Positions 19,715 to 27,483 of a DNA stretch of 64,000 bases are shown here, piece after piece; the first letter of the stretch is position 1, and each line of letters starts with the position of its first letter. The stretch is taken from assembly GCA_900543695.1 (NCBI GenBank), contig UQSG01000002.1, forward strand, positions 87,798 through 151,797, given 5' to 3'. The stretch is from an uncultured Clostridium sp. GTDB lineage: Bacteria; Bacillota; Clostridia; UBA1212; UBA1255. A program made the translations under genes and the position numbers. The notes beneath the pieces are model-generated. The model made no database searches. It saw only the letters and a list, made by a program, of their open reading frames with translations, and had not been told where the DNA came from.

Positions 19715-20272
19715 ATGGTCAGGGTCATATCCGGCACGGCCGGCGGTCTGAAATTGCAAACTTTGGATTCCGGCTTTACACGCCCTACGCTCGGCAGGGT
19801 GAAAGAGGCCGTGTTCAGCATGATCCAGGAGGAAATTTATGCCGCCTCCGTTCTGGATTTGTTTGCCGGAAACGGCGCGCTGGGAATCGAGGCGCTCAGC
19901 AGAGGAGCCGCGAAATGTTATTTTAACGACAAAAGCAGAAAGTGCTGCGAGGTAATCCGGGAAAACCTGAACCGTACAGGCTTTACCGCCGCCGCGGAGC
20001 TTTCCTGCGCAGAGTATTCGGAGGCGCTCAGCGCGTATCAAAAGCGCAGACTCAAATTCAATCTGGTGCTCATCGATCCTCCCTACCGAAAGGGGTTCGA
20101 CCGGGAGTCCCTGGAGCTGATCTGCAGGCTCGGACTGGCCTCTCCCAATTGCACCGCAGTCTGCGAGCATGACGCGCAGGACTGTCTGCCGGAGCAGATC
20201 GGACGGTTTACAAAAAGAAAAGAAAAAAGATACGGAACCGTGGCGGTTTCCGTATACGGAAATGAGGTATGA
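19715..20272 (+). CDS. rsmD: 16S rRNA (guanine(966)-N2)-methyltransferase RsmD
   Basis: A 185-residue SAM-dependent methyltransferase acting on 30S subunits. The start at ATG 19715 is set by AAGAGGTGT just upstream and by the conserved opening MVRVISGTAGGLKL. The SAM-binding motif is VLDLFAGNGALGIEALSRGA (about 46-65), and the catalytic DPPY is in LIDPPYRKGFD (about 116-126). It is first of an rsmD-coaD pair, the normal Firmicute order, with coaD starting three bases after its stop. Confidence 0.95.
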   Translation: MVRVISGTAGGLKLQTLDSGFTRPTLGRVKEAVFSMIQEEIYAASVLDLFAGNGALGIEALSRGAAKCYFNDKSRKCCEVIRENLNRTGFTAAAELSCAEYSEALSAYQKRRLKFNLVLIDPPYRKGFDRESLELICRLGLASPNCTAVCEHDAQDCLPEQIGRFTKRKEKRYGTVAVSVYGNEV

Positions 20273-20275
20273 TTC

Positions 20276-20770
20276 ATGGAGCAGGAGCATCATGTAAAAA
20301 TCGCAGTTTATCCCGGCAGCTTTGATCCGCTGACGAACGGGCATCTCGACATCATTCGCAGAGCCTCCAAGCTATTTGATTTTCTGATCGTGGGGGTTTT
20401 GAATAACAGCGCGAAAAATCCGCTGTTTACAAAGGAAGAACGCGTCTCGATGATTCAGAAATGCACGGGAGAAATTGAAAATATCGAGGTAAAAATGTTC
20501 AACGGCCTTCTGGTCGATTTTGTCAAGGAAAATAACGCAGTCGCAATCGTCAAAGGGCTGCGCGCCGTTTCCGACTACGAATACGAGCTGCAGATGGCAG
20601 CTCTGAACAAGCATATTGCAGAAGAAATCGAAACGATTTTCTTTATGGCAAATATTCAGAATTCCTTTCTGAGTTCCAGTATCGTCAAAGAGCTTGCCAG
20701 AAACGGCGGCAACATCCAGGGCCTCGTGCCGGACAAAATAATTGGTGACATCATGGCAAAAATGTATTAA
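20276..20770 (+). CDS. coaD: Phosphopantetheine adenylyltransferase (CoA biosynthesis)
   Basis: A 164-residue nucleotidyltransferase that joins 4'-phosphopantetheine and ATP to give dephospho-CoA, the fourth step of CoA synthesis. Motifs: YPGSFDPLTNGH with T20 and H23 of the TxxH signature, KGLRAVSDYEYELQMA, and the ATP-binding NSFLSSSIVKEL near residue 123. The frame opens with a few residues (MEQEHH) before the conserved core. GAGGT in the end of rsmD serves as its ribosome binding site, so the two genes are coupled. Confidence 0.96.
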   Translation: MEQEHHVKIAVYPGSFDPLTNGHLDIIRRASKLFDFLIVGVLNNSAKNPLFTKEERVSMIQKCTGEIENIEVKMFNGLLVDFVKENNAVAIVKGLRAVSDYEYELQMAALNKHIAEEIETIFFMANIQNSFLSSSIVKELARNGGNIQGLVPDKIIGDIMAKMY

Positions 20771-20814
20771 AATAGGAGAAACTCTATTTACGCAGCAAAG
20801 GAGAGCGTTGTACC

Positions 20815-21354
20815 ATGGAGCTTCACAGTATTGAGATGTTAGAAGAATTGGAAGATATGATCGAAAACGGCAAGAAGTCTCTGATGAGCGGAAGAGTTTC
20901 CGTCGACAAAAACGAGCTTCTTGCTGTCATCGATGAACTAAAAAGCATTTTACCGGATGAAATCATCCAGGCTAACGAATATTATAAGGACAGCCGCGAG
21001 CTCAGAGATTCGGCGGAGCACGAGGCCGATACGATGATCGCGCAGGCAAATAAGGAAGCGGATGAGATCGTGGACAAAGCGCAAAGCGACGCGGAGGCAA
21101 TTATCGCCGACGCAAACAGCGAGGCGGACGCCATTGTAAAAGAAGCGCACCGCCAGCAGGCCGAGCTGATCAGCGAGCATCGAATCACCCAAATGGCGAC
21201 GGAGCAGGGAAACGAAATCATCGGCCAGGCAAACGAGCGCGCTGCCGAAATCAAACGCGCCATGAAAAAATACCTGGATGATAAGCTGAATTACGTTTCG
21301 GATGTCCTGGCGAAAACATACAACGAAATTGAGGCAAATAAAAAGTCTATTTAA
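20815..21354 (+). CDS. Coiled-coil protein with 11-residue repeats (V-ATPase stalk-like)
   Basis: A 179-residue acidic, Ala-rich protein. After a short N-terminal domain (about 1-55), residues about 64-110 consist of 11-residue repeats starting EADTMIAQANK, EADEIVDKAQS, DAEAIIADANS and EADAIVKEAHR. Such hendecads form right-handed coiled coils, as in V-type ATPase peripheral stalk subunits, and databases often name these proteins ATPase or H+-ATPase subunit H; there are no other ATPase subunits here. Proteins of this type following coaD are common in Clostridia and have no known function. AAAGGAG precedes the ATG. A strong terminator follows, ending the rsmD-coaD unit. Confidence 0.75.
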   Translation: MELHSIEMLEELEDMIENGKKSLMSGRVSVDKNELLAVIDELKSILPDEIIQANEYYKDSRELRDSAEHEADTMIAQANKEADEIVDKAQSDAEAIIADANSEADAIVKEAHRQQAELISEHRITQMATEQGNEIIGQANERAAEIKRAMKKYLDDKLNYVSDVLAKTYNEIEANKKSI

Positions 21355-21365
21355 GCCGGCAGGAA

Positions 21366-21394
21366 GGGGCGCTCCCAGAAGCGCCGCTTTTTTT
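21366..21394 (+). terminator. Terminator of the rsmD-coaD unit
   Basis: GGCGCT (21368-21373), six-base loop, AGCGCC (21380-21385), then a run of seven or more T. A classic rho-independent terminator. Confidence 0.85.
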
Positions 21395-21438
21395 ATGCCT
21401 TTCGTAACATGCTTCCCCCGGAAACATATTATAAACTG

Positions 21439-21454
21439 AGGGAGCGCGCTCCCT
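21439..21454. promoter_or_regulatory. 16-bp perfect palindrome before the von Willebrand A gene
   Basis: AGGGAGCGCGCTCCCT, just after a possible -10 box (TATTAT at 21427-21432), so it would form the very 5' end of the message or be a repressor site. Its right arm (GCTCCCT) can also pair with the ribosome binding site AGGGAGG at 21464-21470. Confidence 0.45.
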
Positions 21455-21478
21455 ACAATGTGCAGGGAGGTAATACGA

Positions 21479-22854
21479 ATGGGTATTACAAACTCAAACA
21501 AACAAATAGATGTTACTCAGATAGATTGTGACGGTACGCTGAAGGTAACGCTGGCGCCCCGGATATTTCATCCAACCCTACGGATATCGTGCTGGTGCTT
21601 GATCGCTCCGGCAGTATGACGGGGGTTCCGCTTGCGAATCTGAAGCTCGGCGCAAATACTTTCATCGATAGCATCGATGAGGCAACGGACAGCTCTCAGG
21701 ACGGAAACATCGGTTCTGGAAGCCATATCGGGATTGTCAGCTTTGCCGACGCTGCGACTGCCGATACGCAGCTGATCACTTCCGTTGCGGCGCTGAAGGC
21801 AGCGGTAGACGGGCTGAGCGCAGGAGGACTGACGAATAATCATGCAGACGCTTTTACAAAAGCCGTTCAGCTCTTTGATCCGTCTTCTGCAAATGCAAAA
21901 GTAATCGTCATGTTTACGGACGGAAAAACAACGACGGGGGCTCCGCCTTCCCCGGTTGCGGCGGCGGCAAGAGCGGCCGGCATCGTCATTTACTGCATCG
22001 GGCTGATCGGATCCGACGGGATCGATGTCAGCGTTCTGAATGATTGGGCAACCGATCCGGACGCCTCCCATGTGGCCGTTACTCCGAACGCCGAGGATCT
22101 GGAAGAGCTGTTTGCAGATCTTGCGCAAAACATTTCCAAGCCGGGCGCGACCAATATCGTGATCGACGAAATGCTCAATCCCGATTTTAATATCACCAGC
22201 GTTACGCCGCCTACCGCCGGCACTGCAATGATGGTGAATGCAACCACTCTGCAGTGGAAAATTCCTGAGCTGGGCGTTTCGGGCAACGAGGGCGCTTCTC
22301 TGGAATTCTTTGTCAAGCATGCAGGTCAAAGCTCTGGTACGAAATTAATTAACGAGGCGATTAACTATTCGGATTCGGAGGGAAATCTTGTGACTTTCCC
22401 GGCGCCCTCTGTCAGAGTGGAATGCGGAATCGTCGTAAATCCTGAGCAGTGCCCGATTCCTGTGGATCTGTCCGTCGGCGGATGCCAGGATTCGCTTGTC
22501 GTGGATCTGGGCGATACTGAGCTCGAATCGCTGGGACGCATCGTGCAGCTCGATGTAACGGTGAAAAACGTTTGTCCCGGGAAGCGGGTAGCGCTGGGCG
22601 TCATCCTGACGGAAGTCGACTCCGAGGGCATGGAATATCAGCGTGGTATGAAAGCGATCACGATTCCGGCGCACAGCTATCCGAATTGCCGCGACGTTCT
22701 GGTGAAATGTATTAAATTTGTGCTTCCCGAGGATCTGGACGTTTCCGGCGGAAGCCCGAACGCAATGTGCAATACCAGAAACCTGAAGGCGCGTTTTATT
22801 GCGCATAATATCGATACAGACTATCGATGCTGCGAATCCGTTTTAACGCTATAA
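21479..22854 (+). CDS. von Willebrand factor A domain protein, frame broken near the start
   Basis: The ATG at 21479 has a strong GCAGGGAGG site and reads MGITNSNKQIDVTQIDCDGTLK (broken here: then VTLA) before the frame is lost near 21555. The rest continues in another frame from about 21556 (APDISSNPTDIVLVLDRSG) to 22854. The intact part has the MIDAS metal site DRSGSM, a second motif around SGSHIGIVSF, and MFTDGKTTT, about 190 residues of vWA fold, then a beta-domain and a Cys-rich C-terminus. Such proteins bind ligands through a metal ion. No signal peptide or anchor is seen. A small deletion with frame change at 21550-21560 is the simplest explanation; expression would need correction, an internal start (GTG 21589 is possible but cuts into the first strand) or frameshifting. 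Confidence 0.7.
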
Positions 22855-22866
22855 AAACAGCCAAAT

Positions 22867-22907
22867 AAAAAACCGCGGTTCATCTGGAAGGGATGAGCCG
22901 CGGTTTT
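22867..22907. terminator. Terminator after the von Willebrand A gene
   Basis: AAAACCGCGGTTCATC pairs with GATGAGCCGCGGTTTT around a short loop. A-rich on one side and T-rich on the other, so it can work in both directions. Confidence 0.85.
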
Positions 22908-22949
22908 GGATTTCCTGCGCAGGGAACATTTTTTGTTTTCATTTTATCA

Positions 22950-22978
22950 TTGACTTATTTTATATTCATCAGTATTAT
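22950..22978 (+). promoter_or_regulatory. Predicted promoter of the ABC transporter operon
   Basis: TTGACT (22950-22955), 17-base spacer, TATTAT (22973-22978). The leader to the first permease is about 110 bases. Confidence 0.6.
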
Positions 22979-23098
22979 TAATATGTTATAAATATATGAT
23001 ACTAAATACAAAGTCATAAAGAAGCAATACGCGCTTTCGTCCTGCTGTGCCGTCTGGCGAAAGCTGAGTGTCCCAATCGGTACAAAGGAGGAGAGCTT

Positions 23099-24166
23099 TT
23101 GAAGCATTTAATCTTTCTGTTTGCAAGAATCAGGCAGTATTATCAGTCAAGCAGGGCAATTTTTTGCGTCTTTATTGTCGGAAGCGTACTGCTGAACGTA
23201 TTGATTCTATACATGTATGGGAATACGGTGACATATATGAGGAGTAAGAAGCTCAATACCCCTTTGTACTGCAAATATACTGTGAATCTGAGCGAGGCCG
23301 GCTTCGCGGAGCTCTCCGCGGAGCTGGAGGAGCGCTTAACGGGATATCAGATCAAGGACCTCATCTTTCATTCGGGCTGGGAAACAGAGGACGGCTTCAT
23401 TCCTCTGGCCGCCTCCCAAAATAACGATGCAGGTCTGGAATGGCAGAAGGTAAAGGGCCGAATCGTCTTTACCGATTCGGAGGTCAAAAGCATGACGCGC
23501 TGTATCATCGTTCCGTACGACAGAAGCAGCCTGAAGCCGGGCGATACGCTGCCGATCGGAGAGCTGGGAGAATTCAGCGTGATCGGCGCAGGGACGTTTT
23601 ACAGTGCAAATTATATCCCTTCGACGCTGTTCGAAGCGCTCAAGCTGCCTGTTTATTACGTCGATATTCTGCTTGCAAAGCGCCTGCCTATAGAAGAGCA
23701 CCAGCCGTTTATGGACAAATTATCCGCCATCAGCGGGGCAAGCCAGGTAATCCCGGCGTACGGCGTTTCCGATGATATTGCGTATTTACCAAGAAATTTG
23801 GCTGAAATTTTTATTTTACATGTATTTACGATCGCCGCTTTTTTCTTTCTGCTGCAATATATCAGCGTTCTGAACAGAAAAATGGACGCCGTTTCAGAGC
23901 TGACAGGAGCCTCCAAAGGTACGGTCGCGTTTTACCTGCTGCTGGAACGTCTTGTCCTGTCACTGATTACCGCATTATGCGCAGCAGTCATTCACCGTAT
24001 TTTTTACAGCAGTATCTTTGAGCGCTTTAACCTGGCAAGCATTGATTATGAATTACGGGACTATTGTATCGTTACAGTCATTATGGTGCTTTCTTCGGTT
24101 GTCGCGTCTGTTCCGTTTACAATCTCTTATGCGCGCAGGTCCGCGCTGAAAGAATACAGGCAATGA
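23099..24166 (+). CDS. MacB/FtsX-type ABC transporter permease, first subunit
   Basis: A 355-residue membrane protein from TTG 23099, which has AAAGGAGGAG in front. The topology is that of type VII (MacB/FtsX) ABC proteins: one helix near the N-terminus (about 18-42), an outside domain of about 190 residues, then three helices (about 238-260, 282-305, 326-348). Such systems do not carry substrates through the membrane; they use ATP inside to move outside domains. It is followed by a second permease of the same design and then the ATPase, all with coupled starts. The outside domain is not recognisable. Confidence 0.75.
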   Translation: MKHLIFLFARIRQYYQSSRAIFCVFIVGSVLLNVLILYMYGNTVTYMRSKKLNTPLYCKYTVNLSEAGFAELSAELEERLTGYQIKDLIFHSGWETEDGFIPLAASQNNDAGLEWQKVKGRIVFTDSEVKSMTRCIIVPYDRSSLKPGDTLPIGELGEFSVIGAGTFYSANYIPSTLFEALKLPVYYVDILLAKRLPIEEHQPFMDKLSAISGASQVIPAYGVSDDIAYLPRNLAEIFILHVFTIAAFFFLLQYISVLNRKMDAVSELTGASKGTVAFYLLLERLVLSLITALCAAVIHRIFYSSIFERFNLASIDYELRDYCIVTVIMVLSSVVASVPFTISYARRSALKEYRQ

Positions 24167-24183
24167 AGAAGGAGATCAGACGA

Positions 24184-25365
24184 ATGAGAAAGCTTTTTAT
24201 TTTACTGAAGGCATTTTATCAGAAGATCCAACTGCCAGCGTTTTTTCTCTTTTTTATCATCTTGATTGCAGAGTTTTTGCTGGTGTATCTGCTCGGCACA
24301 TACCGCTTTTTTACGCTTACGGACCGATTGTTTGAAACGGTGATGCGGGAGAACGCATTATACGTCATGCGATTTACACTCTCCGGCTTTGACGGCGAGC
24401 TTTTTTCCGAGCTTCGCGCCATGCCCGGCGTAAACAGAATTTACGCCAGCCGAACGCTTTGGGGCAGCGGCGTAACGTACGGGAACGAGAAAATACAACT
24501 TCTGCTGACGGATCCTGAGCTTCTGCGGAATTACCCGCTTTTGAATGCCGAATCGTATTTTTCGGAAACGGGAATGGAAAACGGCAGGCCGCAAGGAATC
24601 GCCGTAGGCGACTTCATCGCTGCCGGAACGCGGGAGGCGCAGTTTGGCGGCAGTGCGGAGATTCCGGTCCGCCTGATCGGAACAATCACAAGTCCATATA
24701 TGATTCCAGCCTTTACTGAGGCGGGAAATGCAGTTAGTTCCTACGACGTCATCAAGGCGTATGACAATACGATCATTCTGAAGGACGCTCCGGAGGTGCT
24801 CAAGTATTTTGAGGAGCGAGGTTTTCTGGCGACGCATTCAGGACTCGGATTTATTCTTGTATTTCAGAGTGACTGCACGGAGGAAGAACGGCAGGCTGTT
24901 CTGAATTTCCTGGAGGAACATGATCTGTCTTTCACGGATGCAGATACGATTAGAACAAATTCACAGGAGATTACTTCGGAAACATTGCGTAAAATGATGC
25001 CGCTGCCGCTCTTCCTGGCAGCATTGTCGGCTAGTCTCACCTTATGCTTTTCGATCCTGTTCCTACACGGAAAAATGGAACTGATCCTTACGTTCTACTT
25101 ATGCGGCTGCTCCAAGAAAAACGGTTATCTGCTCATGTGCGTGTCTCTCGGGATGGTCGGCGCGCTTGCTACGCTGGTGAATCTGATTCTGATGACCGTC
25201 TGGCGCCAGGGCGTCTTTTCTGTACCAAATTTTATAATCGATTATACGGCATACGTATTTCTGGTATGCTGCTGGCTGCTGCTATTATTCTTGTCCGTAT
25301 TTGCGGCCTTTTTGATTTACAGGCAGAAATCTTGCGCATCGATTCGGAGGAAGGTGGATATATGA
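24184..25365 (+). CDS. MacB/FtsX-type ABC transporter permease, second subunit
   Basis: A 393-residue partner of the preceding permease. I choose ATG 24184, with AAGGAG 9 bases before it; an alternative ATG at 24163 overlaps the previous stop. It has one N-terminal helix (about 16-40), an outside domain of roughly 230 residues, and three C-terminal helices (about 275-296, 315-340, 355-380). The two permeases are clearly different from each other, so the membrane part is probably a heterodimer. The stop overlaps the start of the ATPase gene (ATGA), indicating tight coupling. Confidence 0.72.
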   Translation: MRKLFILLKAFYQKIQLPAFFLFFIILIAEFLLVYLLGTYRFFTLTDRLFETVMRENALYVMRFTLSGFDGELFSELRAMPGVNRIYASRTLWGSGVTYGNEKIQLLLTDPELLRNYPLLNAESYFSETGMENGRPQGIAVGDFIAAGTREAQFGGSAEIPVRLIGTITSPYMIPAFTEAGNAVSSYDVIKAYDNTIILKDAPEVLKYFEERGFLATHSGLGFILVFQSDCTEEERQAVLNFLEEHDLSFTDADTIRTNSQEITSETLRKMMPLPLFLAALSASLTLCFSILFLHGKMELILTFYLCGCSKKNGYLLMCVSLGMVGALATLVNLILMTVWRQGVFSVPNFIIDYTAYVFLVCCWLLLLFLSVFAAFLIYRQKSCASIRRKVDI

Positions 25366-26045
25366 GTCTTATCGAGATCAGGAATCTGAACAAATACTAC
25401 AGGATCGGAAAAAATTCCTTTCATGTGTTAAAGGATATCAATTTGCACGTCGAACGCGGCGATTTTGTTTCAATCGAGGGAAAATCAGGCGCGGGGAAAT
25501 CTACCCTGCTGAATCTCCTCGGCTGCATCGACACATTTGACTCGGGCGAGTATTGCCTTGACGGAAAACAAATTGAGCGTCTGTCGGAAGCAAAGCTTGC
25601 GGCGGTGCGCAATACAAAAATCGGCTATGTATTTCAGGATTTTTGTCTTGTCAATTATCAGTCGGTTCTGTTCAACACGATGCTCCCGCTATTTTTCAAC
25701 AAAACCTCGTACGCCGAAATGAAGCGCCTTGGCCTGCAGGCGCTTGAAAGAGTCGGAATTTCAGATCAGGCGCGCAAAAAAGCAAATCAGCTGTCGGGCG
25801 GGCAGCGTCAGAGAGTGGCAATTGCCAGAGCAATCATCAGCCGTCCTGACGTTATTTTAGCCGATGAGCCTACGGGTGCGCTGGACAGCGCAACCTCCGT
25901 GCAGATTATGGAGCTGCTGGCAGAGCTGAACGCGGAAGGCGCTACCGTCATTGTGGTTACGCATGATAAGGCCGTGTCGGATTATTGCAGAAAGCATCTG
26001 GTCATCAAAGACGGCCAGATCTTTTCAGCGGCGGGAAACGCTTGA
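25362..26045 (+). CDS. ABC transporter ATP-binding protein (LolD/MacB type)
   Basis: A 227-residue ATPase driving the two permeases before it. The start is ATG 25362 inside the preceding stop, with GGAGGAAGG upstream; the frame is open further 5' but that part is a shadow of the permease. Motifs: Walker A GKSGAGKS (40-47), Q-loop in GYVFQDF, signature LSGGQRQR (144-151), Walker B VILADEP (164-170), D-loop GALDS, and switch His in VTHD (201). Typical of the macrolide-exporter/lipoprotein-release class (LolD, MacB, BceA), for which peptide sensing or export is common. No two-component genes lie beside it. Confidence 0.92.
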   Translation: MSLIEIRNLNKYYRIGKNSFHVLKDINLHVERGDFVSIEGKSGAGKSTLLNLLGCIDTFDSGEYCLDGKQIERLSEAKLAAVRNTKIGYVFQDFCLVNYQSVLFNTMLPLFFNKTSYAEMKRLGLQALERVGISDQARKKANQLSGGQRQRVAIARAIISRPDVILADEPTGALDSATSVQIMELLAELNAEGATVIVVTHDKAVSDYCRKHLVIKDGQIFSAAGNA

Positions 26046-26074
26046 ACACGGGGTAAGATCTGCCCGCTGTTATC

Positions 26075-26106
26075 AAAAAAACCGTCCCTTTAGGAGAGAC
26101 GGTTTA
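26075..26106 (+). terminator. Terminator of the ABC operon
   Basis: AAAACCGTC pairs with GACGGTTT around a short loop (about 26078-26105). It also borders the 3' end of the tRNA-Lys gene read from the other strand. Confidence 0.65.
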
Positions 26107-26182
26107 TGGTGCACCTTCAGGGACTCGAACCCTGGGCCCACTGATTAAGAGTCAGTTGCTCTACCAACTGAGCTAAAGGTGC
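26107..26182 (-). tRNA. tRNA-Lys (anticodon CTT)
   Basis: Full cloverleaf on the minus strand: acceptor GCACCTT/AAGGTGC, D-arm GCTCAGTTGGTAGAGC, anticodon loop CTCTTAA, T-arm CAGGG-TTCGAGT-CCCTG, discriminator A and encoded CCA. 76 bases. Confidence 0.97.
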
Positions 26183-26290
26183 ATAAGCAAACTTATAAAA
26201 ATAGGTATAACAAACAATTTTTCTAAGCTTAACTTAAATCTAAATTATTGGGAGCCTCTTGCCTTTTAGTGAAAAGCCCCAACAATTTCT

Positions 26291-26319
26291 ATTTTACATT
26301 ATCGGCTTACGTTTGTCAA
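26291..26319 (-). promoter_or_regulatory. Promoter of tRNA-Lys
   Basis: Minus strand TTGACA (26314-26319), 17 bases, TAAAAT (26291-26296). Confidence 0.75.
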
Positions 26320-26517
26320 TATAATTTTATGGCAAAAAACGGCATGGTATATTCGTATTGATCGCCGCTGCCATAATTCTTCATTCGCCGCTTTTGGCGT
26401 TCAAAGGTTTACGCGCAACGTTTTATTTTATTGGTATGAAAGAAATTTATTGAGCAGGCAGAGGAAGGTAATATATTTTTATAAACAGAAAACCTTTAAC
26501 AAGCCCAAAATTAGTGG

Positions 26518-26546
26518 TTGCTTTTCCACATTCCGGGTGATATAAT
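26518..26546 (+). promoter_or_regulatory. Promoter of tRNA-Ala
   Basis: TTGCTT (26518-26523), 17 bases, perfect TATAAT (26541-26546), about 55 bases before the tRNA. Confidence 0.75.
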
Positions 26547-26600
26547 AAAAGTTGTCAGCGTTTTGTTTATATAAAAACGACTGCACGGAGGATGATTAAT

Positions 26601-26676
26601 GGGCTCGTAGCTCAGCTGGGAGAGCGCTGCGTTCGCAACGCAGAGGTCGAGGGTTCGATCCCCTTCGGGTCCACCA
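26601..26676 (+). tRNA. tRNA-Ala (anticodon CGC)
   Basis: Full cloverleaf: acceptor GGGCTCG/CGGGTCC including the G3-T70 wobble pair that marks alanine tRNAs, D-arm GCTCAGCTGGGAGAGC, anticodon loop TTCGCAA, T-arm GAGGG-TTCGATC-CCCTT, discriminator A, encoded CCA. Confidence 0.97.
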
Positions 26677-26682
26677 AACCTA

Positions 26683-26720
26683 CGGCCGACAACTCGTTAC
26701 GAATTGCCGGCCGCATTTTT
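26683..26720 (+). terminator. Terminator after tRNA-Ala
   Basis: CGGCCGACAA (26683-26692) pairs with TTGCCGGCCG (to 26713) with one mismatch, followed by ATTTTT. Confidence 0.7.
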
Positions 26721-26805
26721 GTTATGCGGCTCGAACGGAAGTAGATATAAAAATTGTTTTTTCTTTTTAGTGCTATAATAGCACATCTCGGGATACTATA
26801 TATCT

Positions 26806-27273
26806 CTGTATTTAAAACGCAAAACCCGATTATCTGAATACAATATCGAGTTGGTAACATTAGACAACCTGAACCATTATGAAAATATATTCTACTGCAA
26901 CCAGGAATACTATTTAATTACAAACGGGCATCCGGCTACAAAACAAGACTGTATTGAAACAATCGAATACGGAAATGATTTTCAGGAAGATATGAGCTAT
27001 CGCATTGGTTTTTCATTAAATGGTGAAGCTGTAGCTTTGCTTTGTATTCTTGAAGGTTATCCCGAAACCGATACTATATATCGGATTGTTTTTGATGAAT
27101 GAGAAATTCAAACGGAAATCTACGAGCCATTCCGTTCACAATTTAATTCTATAAAGCTGTCTGTTTAAGGCAACAACATCAACGGATGTTCTTTTTGGCG
27201 TAAATCTGGATTTAAGACAACACAAAAATGTGATTGTGATAATTTTGGCAATCTTTCAGTGGAATTGAAAATG
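26806..27273 (+). pseudogene. Decayed GNAT-family N-acetyltransferase
   Basis: In one frame, 26806-27099 reads as the N-terminal half of a GNAT enzyme (LYLKRKTRLSEYNIELVTLD, later MSYRIGFSLNGEAVALLCI). It stops at TGA 27100. The same frame continues with SQFNSIKLSV, a TAA, then GCSFWRKSGFKTTQKCDCDN and LSVELK, which is a GNAT C-terminus. The middle, where the acetyl-CoA loop should be, is missing. The normal start codon also seems lost (CTG where ATG is expected). Two in-frame stops and an internal deletion mean it is not functional. A downstream TTG at 26851 gives an 83-residue open frame with no expected activity. Confidence 0.7.
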
Positions 27274-27483
27274 AGGGCTAAGCACATTTTACGTGATTTC
27301 ATCTCCCCACACCAAATTCGCAAAAATATCTTTTTTATACAGCTTAGACAATCAACATTGCAGAGTGAAACTCCAGCATTATCTTTTTATTATTTTTTTG
27401 TTTATACTAAATTTCAATTAACCATTACCGCGTATCGGGTACTATATAGTTGAAAGCTTTTAATAAAGAGCCGAGGTGAGATC

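Larger units (their letters stand above)
26183..26600. other. 418-base AT-rich gap between two divergent tRNA genes
   Basis: No coding frame is supported. It carries the promoter of tRNA-Lys (26291-26319, minus) and that of tRNA-Ala (26518-26546, plus). Otherwise it is unremarkable AT-rich sequence with no hairpin I could pair convincingly. Confidence 0.6.

Noticed and set aside
21568..22329. Minus-strand frame opposite the vWA gene
   Set aside because: Shadow with no domain features; the vWA motifs are clear on the plus strand.
25044..25361. 5' extension of the ABC ATPase gene
   Set aside because: Overlaps the permease in another frame; the family start and ribosome binding site are at 25362.
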